This document shows positions 43,564 to 52,699 of a stretch of DNA of 64,000 bases, one piece after another. Origin of the DNA: Lacihabitans sp. LS3-19 (GTDB taxonomy: Bacteria; Bacteroidota; Bacteroidia; Cytophagales; Spirosomataceae); the NCBI RefSeq assembly GCF_024343575.1, contig NZ_RJUA01000127.1, forward strand, positions 400,001 to 464,000, written 5' to 3'. The notes beneath the pieces were generated by a model. That model saw only the letters and a list, made by a program, of their open reading frames with translations. It made no database searches and was not told the origin of the DNA. Positions within the stretch are counted from its first letter, which is position 1. Each line of letters starts with the position of its first letter. A program made the translations under genes and the position numbers.

Positions 43564-45111
43564 TCAGCTTTTTCTTAGCTCTTTTTTTAAGATTTTACCT
43601 GTAGCACTCATTGGTAATGCCGCCAAAAATTCAACATGACGAGGATATTTATAAGCTGCAATTTTACTTTTTGTCCAATCAATCAAATCGGACTCGGTAA
43701 TAGTTTTTCCTTCTTTCAATACCACATAAGCCTTTATTTCTTCGCCAAACTGATCATCAGGGATACCGATAACGGCTACCAAAGACACGGCATCATTCTG
43801 AATCATAACTTCCTCTACTTCACGAGGATATACATTAAATCCTCCACGGATTATCATGTCTTTGGTTCTATCTACAATAAAATAAAAACCGTCTTCATCA
43901 CAAATAGCAACGTCGCCAGAGTACAGCCAACCGTCTTTCAAAGTACTCGCATTAGCTTCGGGCTTGTTAAAATAGCCTTTCATGACATTTGGTCCTCTGT
44001 AAATCAACTCGCCCTTTTCGCCTTGTGGTACATCATTGCCGTCGGCATCAACAAGTCGAACATCAACGCCCCAAACAGGAGTACCGATTGACCCAGGTTT
44101 GCAACCCACATTTAACTGATTAAAAGTTACAACTGGCGAGCCTTCTGACATTCCGTATCCTTCCAAAATATCGACATCAAAACGTTTTTTGAAATCTTCT
44201 AAAACTTGAACTGGCAGTGCTGCACCGCCAGAAACCGCACGTCGAAGATTTTTGGCAATCGAAACATAATCGAATTTTTCATCCATGTAATTCAACAATC
44301 CCCAATACATCGTAGGTACACCTCCGAAAATGGTGATTTTGTGTTTTGCCATTAAACCAAAAACAGCCTCCGCGTCAAATTTCGGCAACAATACACAATG
44401 AACCGACTTGTAGACAGCGGCATTCATCATACAGGTCATTGCAAAAATATGAAACAAAGGCAGAACAATAAGGGCGGTGTCATTTGTTGTATACTCAAAC
44501 AAATCTGCACACATAATAGCATTTGTAAAAAGGTTATTATGTGATAGCTCGGCTCCTTTTGGCCTGCCGGTAGTGCCTGAAGTATAAATAATCACAGCGG
44601 TATCTTCAGCCGAAGTTTGCTCCGTTTCAAAAACTGGAGATTGACCATTTACCAAGCTGCCGAAAGTCTCGGTATCATGAAAAGGGGATGTTTCAGCAGG
44701 TGTGGGCATAATAACAAAAAAATGCTTGCAACATGCCGTATTTTGGTATCCTTGATAACCCATTTTGGCCATCGGAAGCTCTGGAGAGCCTATAAAACAA
44801 AAATATGCTTTGGCTTCGCTATCAGTTAAGTGATACTGGATTTCATCTTCTTTCAGCAATACACTCAGCGGAACTACCGATGCTCCAGCTTTAAGAATTC
44901 CAAAATATATAATAGGAAAATAAGGCAAATTAAAACAGCTTAAAGCCACTTTATCTCCTCTTTTTATGCCTTTGCTCTTAAGTCCATTGGCTACTTGACT
45001 TGCGGCACCATTTAACTGAGCATAAGTTAAAGTCGAATCCATAAAAGTCATGGCTTTTTGGTTCGGATTTCTTTTGGCACTTTGCTCTAAGAGAATTGAT
45101 AAATTTAACAT
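43564..45111 (-). CDS. AMP-dependent acyl-CoA synthetase
   Basis: A 515-residue acyl-activating enzyme that forms acyl-AMP then acyl-CoA, probably on long-chain fatty acids. P-loop IIYTSGTTGRPKGAE, the YGMSEGSPV motif, the hinge WLYSGDVAICDEDGFYFIVDRTKDMIIRGG, and the C-terminal catalytic Lys in SATGKILKKEL are intact. The start is ATG 45111: the longer frame begins with TTG inside the -7 element TAAGTTTG (45142-45149). Membrane-associated or cytoplasmic, single transcript. Confidence 0.9.
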   Translation of the reverse strand: MLNLSILLEQSAKRNPNQKAMTFMDSTLTYAQLNGAASQVANGLKSKGIKRGDKVALSCFNLPYFPIIYFGILKAGASVVPLSVLLKEDEIQYHLTDSEAKAYFCFIGSPELPMAKMGYQGYQNTACCKHFFVIMPTPAETSPFHDTETFGSLVNGQSPVFETEQTSAEDTAVIIYTSGTTGRPKGAELSHNNLFTNAIMCADLFEYTTNDTALIVLPLFHIFAMTCMMNAAVYKSVHCVLLPKFDAEAVFGLMAKHKITIFGGVPTMYWGLLNYMDEKFDYVSIAKNLRRAVSGGAALPVQVLEDFKKRFDVDILEGYGMSEGSPVVTFNQLNVGCKPGSIGTPVWGVDVRLVDADGNDVPQGEKGELIYRGPNVMKGYFNKPEANASTLKDGWLYSGDVAICDEDGFYFIVDRTKDMIIRGGFNVYPREVEEVMIQNDAVSLVAVIGIPDDQFGEEIKAYVVLKEGKTITESDLIDWTKSKIAAYKYPRHVEFLAALPMSATGKILKKELRKS

Positions 45112-45141
45112 TTTTAGGTTTTGGTTTAATGAAAATGTAGC

Positions 45142-45149
45142 CAAACTTA
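45142..45149 (-). promoter_or_regulatory. Candidate -7 element of the acyl-CoA ligase gene
   Basis: Reads TAAGTTTG on the minus strand, 31 bases before the ATG at 45111; supports that start. Confidence 0.45.
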
Positions 45150-45211
45150 ATCATATTTTTTCTCTAAATTATACCAAAAAGATAAAAATCGAGCAAAACT
45201 ATTTGAAACAA

Positions 45212-47497
45212 CTATGAAACATTCAAACCAGCTTTAAAAATCCTCAATTCTTCCCAACTGAATGTATCCCCTACTATTTCTTTAATTTGTCCCAAAGGAA
45301 CATCGGTTTCAAAACTTTCAAAAGCGGAAGCCAACTCTATTATTCTATCAGAACTTATCAAATCCGACACTTTGACTTTTTTCTGCTCAACCAATTTTGC
45401 AAAATGCGATGAAATAGTTGTGGCCGAGAGCATTCTTATCTGAGCTATCTCATCAATGGTTTTATTCTGAATCCAAAGTTCGTATGTCTCTTCAGTGGTA
45501 GGTTTTTTATCTGATTTAGGTTTCTTTTTTTTGCTTGGTGCTTCGTAATAAGAAACATCTTCGCGGTCTTTTATCAGTTCTTTGCTATTTTCAAAATACT
45601 TATTGGAAGCATTATCTAGCATTTGTTTTTTATAGATGGCTATTTCAGGTATTTGCAAATTCTGTTTTGTAATTTCTACTCCTTTACAAACACAGTCCAC
45701 AAACTTTTCAACTTTAAAAAGTTGTAAAACAAGTGAGGTGAAACTATCATCCAATTCGGACAGTTCGGTAAAATAGCCTTTTGCATTTTTTATTCTTTTT
45801 ACAACCTGAATCTCCAGCAAAAGATCTAAATGAAGATTTTCTAACAAAGGCATAAAATACAACTTGGCTGCTTCAACCCTTTTTTTAAGAAACTCTAAAT
45901 CAATGTCTTGTGAAATAAAAACATTATTAATTTGCTGCGTAAATTTCAAAGCTAAAGCCGAAAGTTCCATTTGTTTTTTTAGAAAATCCTTAGCCCATGC
46001 TATTTCTTTAGCTTTACTTTTTAGGTCAATTAAGTCTTGATATCCAACTACAAGATTTCGGGCCAATTGCTCAAAATCCGTCCAATTAAAACTTTTAACT
46101 ATGTAGTCTTTTACATACACCAGTTTTTCTTTATCAAGTGTTTCTTCTATAACTTTTTCGTCGGCCTTGTTGCTTGCATATTTTAACACATCATAGCTCA
46201 ACTGTATTCCATTCAACCTAATGGGCTCCACCAAAACCATGCCTTCCAAAGATCTAAGCCGCGAAAGTGCCACATAAAGTTGCCCGGGGACAAACACTTG
46301 AGAAACATCCAAAATTGCTTTGTCAAAAGTCAAACCTTGGCTCTTGTGGACAGTAATAGCCCAGGCAAGTTTGATAGGATAATGCACAAACGTACCCAAA
46401 GTTTCTTCCTCAATTTCTTTGGTATTTTCGTTTACGGTATATCTAATATTTTTCCATTCGTATTTGTCTACTACAATGGTCTTATTCTCTAAAGGAAATT
46501 TTACAAGAATTTCATTTTCGGAAATAGAATGCACCAGGCCCATTTTTCCATTAAAATAGTTCTTTTCCAAGCTCAAATCGTTTTTTACAAACATCACTTG
46601 AGCACCTTTTTTTATTGCTAACTCTTCTTCCAAAGGATAAATCCAGTCAGGAAAATCTCCACCAATTTCAGCTTTAAACCTATACTCAGGACTTGTTAGC
46701 TCCTCCAGAGCTCTCTTATTGATTTCGTCGGCTTTAAGATTATGCGTAGTAAGCGTAATAAATCCCTCGTCTCTTTCAGGAATAAATTCAGGCCTAAGAT
46801 ATTCGTTGAGTTTTTGCTGATCTTCTGCGGTTATTTTATTTTCCCTGAGATTATTTAGAATATTAATAAAAACGGGGTCTTGTTGCCTGAATATCTTATC
46901 TAACTCCACATAAAGCGGCGGATTATTAAGCACAGCATGGGCATGAAAAAAGAATTTTCCATTATAATATTTTTGTAAAACCGCCCATTCTTCGTTTTTG
47001 ATAACGGGAGGCAATTGCATCAAATCGCCAATAAATAGCACTTGAACGCCACCAAAACTCAATCTATTCCGCCTCACTCTTTGCAACATAAACTCCATGG
47101 CATCCAGCACATCTGGGCGGAGCATACTCACTTCGTCAATAATCAAAAGTTGTAATTCCTGAATGACGTTTCGCTTTGTTGCATTCATCCTAAAATGCCT
47201 CGTTAGAGAGTTTTTAGTTTCAAACCTGACTCTTTCCGAAAAATGCTCTGGGTCTATTTCTTGCGGAATAAAACCTGCAAAAGGCAATTGAAACATACTG
47301 TGAATGGTCACCCCTTTGGCATTTAATGCAGCTATACCAGTTGGTGCAACAACTATGGTGCTTTTGTGTGTAGATTTAACAATATGATTAAGCAGTGTGG
47401 TTTTTCCTGTACCCGCTTTTCCAGTCAAAAAAATGGATTTTTGGGTTTGGTTTACAAAGTTTATTACGTTTTGTGCTATCGGCGAAATTTCTGTCAT
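45212..47497 (-). CDS. PIF1-like helicase with C-terminal HTH
   Basis: A 761-residue SF1 helicase. FLTGKAGTGKTTLLNHI (Walker A), LLIIDEVSMLRPDVL, FIGDLMQLPPVI, KIFRQQDP, AITVHKSQGLTFDKAILDV and LYVALSRLRSLEGMVLV cover all motifs. A ~250-residue middle region is followed by a helix-turn-helix (ETYELWIQNKTIDEIAQIRMLSATTISSHF) at the C terminus, as in HTH_40/RQC-like tails. The start is ATG 47497, not the TTG-like longer frame. Likely roles are replication-fork or G-quadruplex processing. Confidence 0.85.
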   Translation of the reverse strand: MTEISPIAQNVINFVNQTQKSIFLTGKAGTGKTTLLNHIVKSTHKSTIVVAPTGIAALNAKGVTIHSMFQLPFAGFIPQEIDPEHFSERVRFETKNSLTRHFRMNATKRNVIQELQLLIIDEVSMLRPDVLDAMEFMLQRVRRNRLSFGGVQVLFIGDLMQLPPVIKNEEWAVLQKYYNGKFFFHAHAVLNNPPLYVELDKIFRQQDPVFINILNNLRENKITAEDQQKLNEYLRPEFIPERDEGFITLTTHNLKADEINKRALEELTSPEYRFKAEIGGDFPDWIYPLEEELAIKKGAQVMFVKNDLSLEKNYFNGKMGLVHSISENEILVKFPLENKTIVVDKYEWKNIRYTVNENTKEIEEETLGTFVHYPIKLAWAITVHKSQGLTFDKAILDVSQVFVPGQLYVALSRLRSLEGMVLVEPIRLNGIQLSYDVLKYASNKADEKVIEETLDKEKLVYVKDYIVKSFNWTDFEQLARNLVVGYQDLIDLKSKAKEIAWAKDFLKKQMELSALALKFTQQINNVFISQDIDLEFLKKRVEAAKLYFMPLLENLHLDLLLEIQVVKRIKNAKGYFTELSELDDSFTSLVLQLFKVEKFVDCVCKGVEITKQNLQIPEIAIYKKQMLDNASNKYFENSKELIKDREDVSYYEAPSKKKKPKSDKKPTTEETYELWIQNKTIDEIAQIRMLSATTISSHFAKLVEQKKVKVSDLISSDRIIELASAFESFETDVPLGQIKEIVGDTFSWEELRIFKAGLNVS

Positions 47498-47533
47498 TAT
47501 AAAATCAAAGCATCGATTTGGAAAACTTTCTTG

Positions 47534-47541
47534 CAAAAATA
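47534..47541 (-). promoter_or_regulatory. Candidate -7 element of the helicase gene
   Basis: Reads TATTTTTG on the minus strand, 36 bases before the ATG at 47497. Confidence 0.4.
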
Positions 47542-47641
47542 GCCTTTAATAAGGAAACTATTTAAACAAATTCGGCGGAGTAATATTTTGGCGAATATAA
47601 TTTATTAACAAACCAATTTTTATTTAATAAAGAAATAAAGA

Positions 47642-48196
47642 TCATTTAGACCAATCGGGAGCGGGGGTATTTTCATCAAAAAGCTCGTCTATATAATATT
47701 TACGCCGGCCAGTTTTGTTGCACAGTTCTGGCTTATCATCCAAAACATATACACAAGGACTGTACAAGTCTGAATTACTAGAAATCATAATGCTTTTTGG
47801 ACTTCCATCATTAAAAAGGTCGTCTTTGTGAAGTAATCTTCCCAATAGACAATGACCCAACTCATGGAAAACCAATGCCTCCCGATTGTTTTCAGGCATG
47901 CTTTTCCAACATGTAAGGCTCTCCGTATTTATTTCTACAGTTCTTTGTAAAGAAGGATATTGGGTATTTTGCTTACATTTTCCACAAATATCGGTTTGTC
48001 CTAAGTTTAAATTCGCTTTTACAATCAAATTCTCTCTAGCAATGGTAATACCTCGACTGGTAGCCTCTTCGTAAAACTTGTTTACATAAACGGTAAATTC
48101 AGGTGCAATATCATATTGGATACCAACATCAATTGAATCTTTTTTGCAAGAAATCAAAACCAAAATAAAAGACAGACAAGTAAAAACTTTTTTCAT
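47642..48196 (-). CDS. Lipoprotein with HExxH zinc-protease motif
   Basis: A 184-residue protein with a lipobox LISC (Cys17) after MKKVFTCLSFILV, so it is lipid-anchored. VFHELGHCLLGRLLHKDDLF carries HELGH and a downstream histidine, a plausible metzincin-like zinc site. CGKC and several cysteines occur in the middle. No family name can be assigned. It starts 12 bases after the LacI gene on the same strand and is probably co-transcribed; the ATG at 48196 is used because the longer frame begins with TTG. Confidence 0.6.
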   Translation of the reverse strand: MKKVFTCLSFILVLISCKKDSIDVGIQYDIAPEFTVYVNKFYEEATSRGITIARENLIVKANLNLGQTDICGKCKQNTQYPSLQRTVEINTESLTCWKSMPENNREALVFHELGHCLLGRLLHKDDLFNDGSPKSIMISSNSDLYSPCVYVLDDKPELCNKTGRRKYYIDELFDENTPAPDWSK

Positions 48197-48208
48197 ATCA
48201 CTCAATTC

Positions 48209-49243
48209 TTAAATTCCGAAAAATCGTCTCGTTTGGTTGGTTGATTCTCTTGCTTTAAGTTCAGGTGCAAAAAGCTTGGTTTTACTTTCAGAGGTTCCGC
48301 TCAAATGCAATTGTGAAATTATGGAATTTATAGCACTTTTTCCCATTTCATAAGCCGGCACAGATACACTTGTGAGGGCAGGATAAATAGCAGAGACAGT
48401 AGGTTCATCATAATAACCCACAATCCCAATGTCTTTGGGCACATTATATCCTGCCTCATGTATGGCTTTATGAATACCAATCGCTGCCTGGTCATTCGCT
48501 GCAAAAAAAGCATCAGGCCTATCATTTAGTCTCAAAATCTCACTTGCTTTTTCAAAGGCTTGTACTTGATTATAATCACCGAAAATTAACTTTTTATCAA
48601 AATTGTCAATTTTAGCTTCTTTCATTCCTGCCAAAAGGCCATTTTCGATGGTGTATTTTGAAAATGAATAAGATTTTGCTCCAAGAAAACAAATTTTCCG
48701 ATATCCTTTTTCTACCAAATGCTTAACTGCTAGTTTTCCACCTTCAAAGTTATCAATAACAAAATTCGGGGTATTCAATTCTGTAAATTCTCTATCGATA
48801 AAAACTAAAGGAATGTTTCTTTTTATAATACCTTCAAAGTGTTCAAAACTTGAAGTTTCAAAAGCTCGGGCCACCACTAATCCATCAACATTAGATTGTA
48901 AAAGTCTATGAATTGCCGACACCTCTCTACCGAAAGACTCATTGGTTTTGTTTACCACCAAAGTAAATCCCGCATCTATTGCAGCATCATCCATTCCCCT
49001 GATTATTTCTGAAAAATAATAATCAAATTGAGGTACAAGGGCAGCAATAATTTGATTTTTTGTATTGGCTTTTTGCTGTTGGTTGGAGGGTAATTTATAT
49101 TCTAGATTTTTTGAAAGCTTCAATACAGCTTCGCGTGTTTCTAGGTTAATCTCGGGCATTCCTCGGAGTGCTCTCGAGACAGTAGAAATCGATATGCCTA
49201 GCTCTTTGGCAATATCTTTTAAAGTTGGGGCCTTTGCCTTCAT
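48209..49243 (-). CDS. LacI-family transcriptional regulator
   Basis: A 344-residue repressor or activator. The N-terminal HTH and hinge (TLKDIAKELGISISTVSRALRGMPEINLETREAVLKL) are typical, and the sugar-binding core follows (IIAALVPQFDYYFSEIIRGMDDAA, VGYYDEPTVSAIYPALTSV). It likely controls carbohydrate genes; the nearest candidate is the sugar isomerase-like gene upstream, which has its own terminator. An effector cannot be inferred. Confidence 0.9.
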   Translation of the reverse strand: MKAKAPTLKDIAKELGISISTVSRALRGMPEINLETREAVLKLSKNLEYKLPSNQQQKANTKNQIIAALVPQFDYYFSEIIRGMDDAAIDAGFTLVVNKTNESFGREVSAIHRLLQSNVDGLVVARAFETSSFEHFEGIIKRNIPLVFIDREFTELNTPNFVIDNFEGGKLAVKHLVEKGYRKICFLGAKSYSFSKYTIENGLLAGMKEAKIDNFDKKLIFGDYNQVQAFEKASEILRLNDRPDAFFAANDQAAIGIHKAIHEAGYNVPKDIGIVGYYDEPTVSAIYPALTSVSVPAYEMGKSAINSIISQLHLSGTSESKTKLFAPELKARESTNQTRRFFGI

Positions 49244-49367
49244 TTTTTTATGGTTTTTTTGGGACTTTCACTCGGCAAATTTTAGAATAAAAACCTTGCC
49301 ACTAATCACTTAGCAAAATAAAATTAAACAAAAAAAATGAATATTTACAAATTTCCGCAAAAAACCA

Positions 49368-49394
49368 CAAAAAAAATGGGGCTATTTAGCCCCA
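49368..49394 (-). terminator. Terminator of the sugar isomerase-like gene
   Basis: TGGGGCT (49377-49383) pairs perfectly with AGCCCCA (49388-49394), loop ATTT; T8-9 follows on the minus strand. Confidence 0.9.
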
Positions 49395-49416
49395 TAAAAA
49401 TTTAACTTTTTTAAAA

Positions 49417-50319
49417 TCAATATCCCCAACTTTTGATTATTTTCAAGTCTTCATTTATACAATCTATCGGTGCTTTACCTTGATAAGATTCCTGTTCGAT
49501 AATAAATTGGGTAGTTCCACCTAATTTCTTACCCATTTCTACAATCTCTTTTACCCCTATAACGCCTACTCCTAAAATCGCACTTTCCCATCCGCCGTGC
49601 TCCTTTTCAGACTTTATTTCATCCTTCACGTGCATCAGCTCAAATCTACCTGGATATTGTGCTAAAAGATCTGCTGCTCTTCCACCACCACCGTACATAT
49701 TGCCAATATCCAATTGTTGTGCAACCAAACTTGGATCAGTATTTTGCATGATAATATCATAAACCTTTACACTGCTCAATTTCAGACTAAATTCAAAATC
49801 GTGGTTATGATAGCCAAACTTCATTCCTGAACCTTTGCACAATTCGCCATTTTTATTAAACACCTCCATGAATCTTTTCAACTGATCAAAGTCTTTTCGA
49901 TAGGCGATGTCCAGCCATGGACTTATCACATATTTTTGCCCACAAATAGCGGCATCCTCTACTAATTTTTTCCAGGTATCCGTAAATTCTTGCTTACCCT
50001 CGTCCCAATGGCCTTTACCAAAAACTGTGTGCCCCGAAGGCATCTTTAAACCTAAATCATCCAATATTTTTCGAAACTCTTTTGCCTCCCAACCATAAAA
50101 TTTACCATTGACATAATTGGCATGTTCCACATTTTTATAGCCCATAGCAGCTACTTTCTTTAGGGTATCCAAAGGGGCATTTTTCATGTCATCCCTAACA
50201 GAATACAATTGTACACCAACGGCATTTTTAGATTTCTTTTTTGCAAAAACCGAATTGGAAGCCAAAAACGAGCCTGCAATTGTCATTGCTGTATTTGATA
50301 CAAATTCACGCCTGTTCAT
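49417..50319 (-). CDS. Exported sugar phosphate isomerase/epimerase-like TIM barrel
   Basis: A 300-residue xylose isomerase-like TIM barrel. MNRREFVSNTAMTIAGSFLASNSVFA is a twin-arginine-like leader. VGVQLYSVRDDM opens the barrel; SGHTVFGKGHW, YHNHDFEF, QLDIGNMYGGGG, HVKDE and FIIEQESYQGK are the usual metal-ligand strands (Glu, Asp, His, Glu). Such exported proteins appear with DUF1080, ThuA and Gfo/Idh proteins in glycoside (3-keto-sugar) degradation. The substrate is unknown. Confidence 0.85.
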   Translation of the reverse strand: MNRREFVSNTAMTIAGSFLASNSVFAKKKSKNAVGVQLYSVRDDMKNAPLDTLKKVAAMGYKNVEHANYVNGKFYGWEAKEFRKILDDLGLKMPSGHTVFGKGHWDEGKQEFTDTWKKLVEDAAICGQKYVISPWLDIAYRKDFDQLKRFMEVFNKNGELCKGSGMKFGYHNHDFEFSLKLSSVKVYDIIMQNTDPSLVAQQLDIGNMYGGGGRAADLLAQYPGRFELMHVKDEIKSEKEHGGWESAILGVGVIGVKEIVEMGKKLGGTTQFIIEQESYQGKAPIDCINEDLKIIKSWGY

Positions 50320-50431
50320 TTCTATTTATTTATGATTGAATATTATTTTACTCTAAATTTATGCATTTTCTTGAGAAAAAAATTAATCCTAATATAGTTT
50401 TCTATAATTTTAATTTTTTTAAAATTAACAA

Positions 50432-51118
50432 ATGAAAGATTTAAAAGTATTAGCTTTTGACGCTGACGATACCCTTTGGGTAAACGAGCCCTATTTCCAA
50501 GAAACTGAACATGCCTTTTGCTCATTATTGGAAGATTATTTACCACACCATACCGTTTCGCAGGAATTATTCAAAATAGAAATGCAAAACTTGGCTCTCT
50601 ATGGTTATGGCGTAAAAGCATTTATGCTTTCGATGATAGAAACAATCTATAAAGTAACAGATCATACAGCCCCTCTCAGTTTAATTGAAAAAGCAATAAA
50701 CCTAGGGAAAGACCTTCTAAATAAAGACATCGAATTGTTAGAAAACATAGACGAAGTATTAAAAAACTTAAAAGGAAAATACAGACTTGTGGTGGCTACA
50801 AAAGGCGATTTGTTGGATCAAGAGCGTAAACTTATCAAATCGGGTTTAGGTCATTACTTCCATCATATCGAAATCATGAGTGATAAACAAATCAAAGATT
50901 ACGAGAAGCTTTTAAAACACTTGGATTGCAAACCAGAAGAGTTTATGATGATAGGAAATTCTTTGAAATCTGACGTAATTCCAGTTTTAGAACTCGGCGG
51001 CTGGGGCGTTCATGTGCCATATCACACCACTTGGGCCCACGAAGTAGTGGATACAAAAATTGATAATCCTAGATTTGGTCAAATTTCAAACATTATAGAA
51101 ATACTTAAACTCCTATGA
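50432..51118 (+). CDS. HAD-superfamily hydrolase
   Basis: A 228-residue HAD phosphatase. The nucleophile motif is AFDADDTLW near the N terminus, VVATKGDLL carries the motif II threonine, and MMIGNSLKSDVIPVLELGGWGV is motif III/IV with the acidic pair. The helical cap lies between. It likely hydrolyses a small phosphorylated metabolite (YjjG/nucleotidase-like). It is the first gene of a three-gene operon and overlaps the next gene by 4 bases. Confidence 0.85.
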   Translation: MKDLKVLAFDADDTLWVNEPYFQETEHAFCSLLEDYLPHHTVSQELFKIEMQNLALYGYGVKAFMLSMIETIYKVTDHTAPLSLIEKAINLGKDLLNKDIELLENIDEVLKNLKGKYRLVVATKGDLLDQERKLIKSGLGHYFHHIEIMSDKQIKDYEKLLKHLDCKPEEFMMIGNSLKSDVIPVLELGGWGVHVPYHTTWAHEVVDTKIDNPRFGQISNIIEILKLL

Positions 51119-51741
51119 AAAAAGAGCTTTTAGACATAAATACATGGGCAAGAAAAGATCACTATCACTTTTTTTCTCAATTCGACGAACCTTTTTTTGG
51201 GATTACAGTTGATGCAGATTGCACCAAAGCCTATAATGATTCAAAATCTCAAAATTTTTCATTTTTTTTAAAATACTTGCATTGCTCTTTGGTAGCAATC
51301 AATAGCATTGATGCCCTAAAATTAAGAATTGAAAATGACCAAGTATGGTTATATGATCAAATAAATGCCTCTCCTACTATCAATAGGCCTGACGGCACAT
51401 TTGGTTTTGCCTATATAGATTTTTATAAAAACTTTGATGACTTCAGCTCAGTTGCAAAAAAAGAAATCGAAAGGATCCACACTTCTGTAGGATTAGACCC
51501 TGCTGGCCCAGGGCAAAACGTAATCCACTATAGTTCTTTACCATGGATAAAATTTACGAGTATTTCACACGCCAGAAGTTTCAAATTTAAAGACTCGTGT
51601 CCCAAAATATCCTTTGGAAAAATATTCGATCAAAATGAACGAAAAATGATGCCTATATCAATCCATGTTCATCATGCCTTAGTTGATGGGTTTCATATTG
51701 GCCTTTTTATTGAAAAGTTTCAAAAATTATTAAATCTTTAG
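51115..51741 (+). CDS. Chloramphenicol acetyltransferase-like protein
   Basis: A 208-residue CAT-fold protein. SIHVHHALVDGFHIGLFIEKFQ carries the HHxxxDG catalytic motif, with its conserved histidine, at residue ~188. ISFGKIF and ALKLRIENDQVWLYD also match the trimeric CAT fold. It is a chromosomal gene in an operon with HAD and NUDIX enzymes, which argues for a metabolic acetyltransferase, not drug resistance; activity on chloramphenicol cannot be judged. It overlaps the HAD gene by 4 bases. Confidence 0.8.
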   Translation: MKKELLDINTWARKDHYHFFSQFDEPFFGITVDADCTKAYNDSKSQNFSFFLKYLHCSLVAINSIDALKLRIENDQVWLYDQINASPTINRPDGTFGFAYIDFYKNFDDFSSVAKKEIERIHTSVGLDPAGPGQNVIHYSSLPWIKFTSISHARSFKFKDSCPKISFGKIFDQNERKMMPISIHVHHALVDGFHIGLFIEKFQKLLNL

Positions 51742-51744
51742 TAA

Positions 51745-52230
51745 ATGGAAGGTCTAAAAAAAATAGCTGTAATCTGTATTTTGAAACACAAAAACCATTT
51801 ATTACTTTTAAAAAGATTGAAGGAGCCAAACAAAGACCTTTTTACACCGCTTGGAGGAAAACTTGACCCTTTTGAAACTCCACTTTCAGCAGCAAAAAGA
51901 GAAACTCAGGAGGAGTCCGGAATAGAAGTTAAGATCATGAATTTCTGTGGAATACTAACCGAAACATCTCCAACTAAATACAATTGGGTGAGTTATGTAT
52001 ATCTATCTGAAATTGAATTTCAAGAAGCTCCACCATGCGACGAAGGCACGCTATATTGGGTTCACATAGACGAATTGGACAAAATCCCTACTCCTATCAC
52101 AGACTTGCATATTTACAAATATGCCCTACAGAACAAGAAATTTATTTTCGATGCTGTCTATGATGAAAATCTCAAGCTTCTTGAAATGAATGAGGAAATA
52201 GAGAATTTACAAATTGCTTTATGTAAATAG
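51745..52230 (+). CDS. NUDIX hydrolase (MutT-like)
   Basis: A 161-residue NUDIX enzyme. The Nudix box GGKLDPFETPLSAAKRETQEESGI (residues 37-60) is perfect: G, E, REx2EE and G are present. The surrounding strands (ICILKHKNHLLLLKRLKEPNKDLFTPLGG, then EGTLYWVHIDELD) resemble 8-oxo-dGTP diphosphatases. It starts 3 bases after the CAT-like stop. Role: sanitising oxidised nucleotides or cleaving another NDP-X compound. Confidence 0.85.
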   Translation: MEGLKKIAVICILKHKNHLLLLKRLKEPNKDLFTPLGGKLDPFETPLSAAKRETQEESGIEVKIMNFCGILTETSPTKYNWVSYVYLSEIEFQEAPPCDEGTLYWVHIDELDKIPTPITDLHIYKYALQNKKFIFDAVYDENLKLLEMNEEIENLQIALCK

Positions 52231-52249
52231 AATAAAGAGTTCTATTAAA

Positions 52250-52696
52250 TCAATAAACCTTCAAAATCTTTATTTCCCTACCATTCATATTTATACTTTC
52301 ATTTGCTTTTTTGCCCATCATTATTGCCCCAATTGGCGAAACAGTTGATATAAGCATGATCGTTTTACCAGCCTCAATGATTTTTCCTAAACTTATACAA
52401 ACCAAAAAACAACCCAAACTTGTCTCAACAATGCTACCCGTCTTTATGCTATCTGTTTCTTGTGTAAAATTGGTATTTTCGAAAGTGAAAATATCTCTTA
52501 CAAGCTCTATTTTTTGATGCTCCAACATAGCTCTATCGTTTTGAGCCATGGCTCGGCCAGTTTCGTATTTATCGCCCATGCTGCTTTTAGATTCCTCATT
52601 AGCAGCACTTTGAACATTTAAAATAGCTTGATCTAAGTCTTTGAGTTTTTTCTCTAAAATCTCTTTTGCCTTTATTAATATCTGGTCTTTATTCAA
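52250..52696 (-). CDS. GreA/GreB-like protein with TTG start
   Basis: A 148-residue protein: an N-terminal coiled-coil half (AKEILEKKLKDLDQAILNV, SMGDKYETGRAMAQNDRAMLEHQK) and a C-terminal FKBP-like half (IISTVSPIGAIMMGKKANESI-like). This is the GreA transcript-cleavage factor layout, found in shortened form in Bacteroidota. The start is TTG: it follows the ATP-grasp stop TGA and one AAA codon in the same frame, and no ATG is near. Role in RNA polymerase rescue is inferred. Confidence 0.7.
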   Translation of the reverse strand: MNKDQILIKAKEILEKKLKDLDQAILNVQSAANEESKSSMGDKYETGRAMAQNDRAMLEHQKIELVRDIFTFENTNFTQETDSIKTGSIVETSLGCFLVCISLGKIIEAGKTIMLISTVSPIGAIMMGKKANESINMNGREIKILKVY

Positions 52697-52699
52697 TTT

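Noticed and set aside
43636..44091. 151-codon ORF on the plus strand
   Set aside because: It is antisense to the acyl-CoA synthetase C-terminal domain and has no family features or promoter.
51115..51741. Chloramphenicol resistance gene
   Set aside because: The CAT fold is clear, but the gene is embedded in a chromosomal HAD-NUDIX operon with no mobile context; resistance cannot be claimed.
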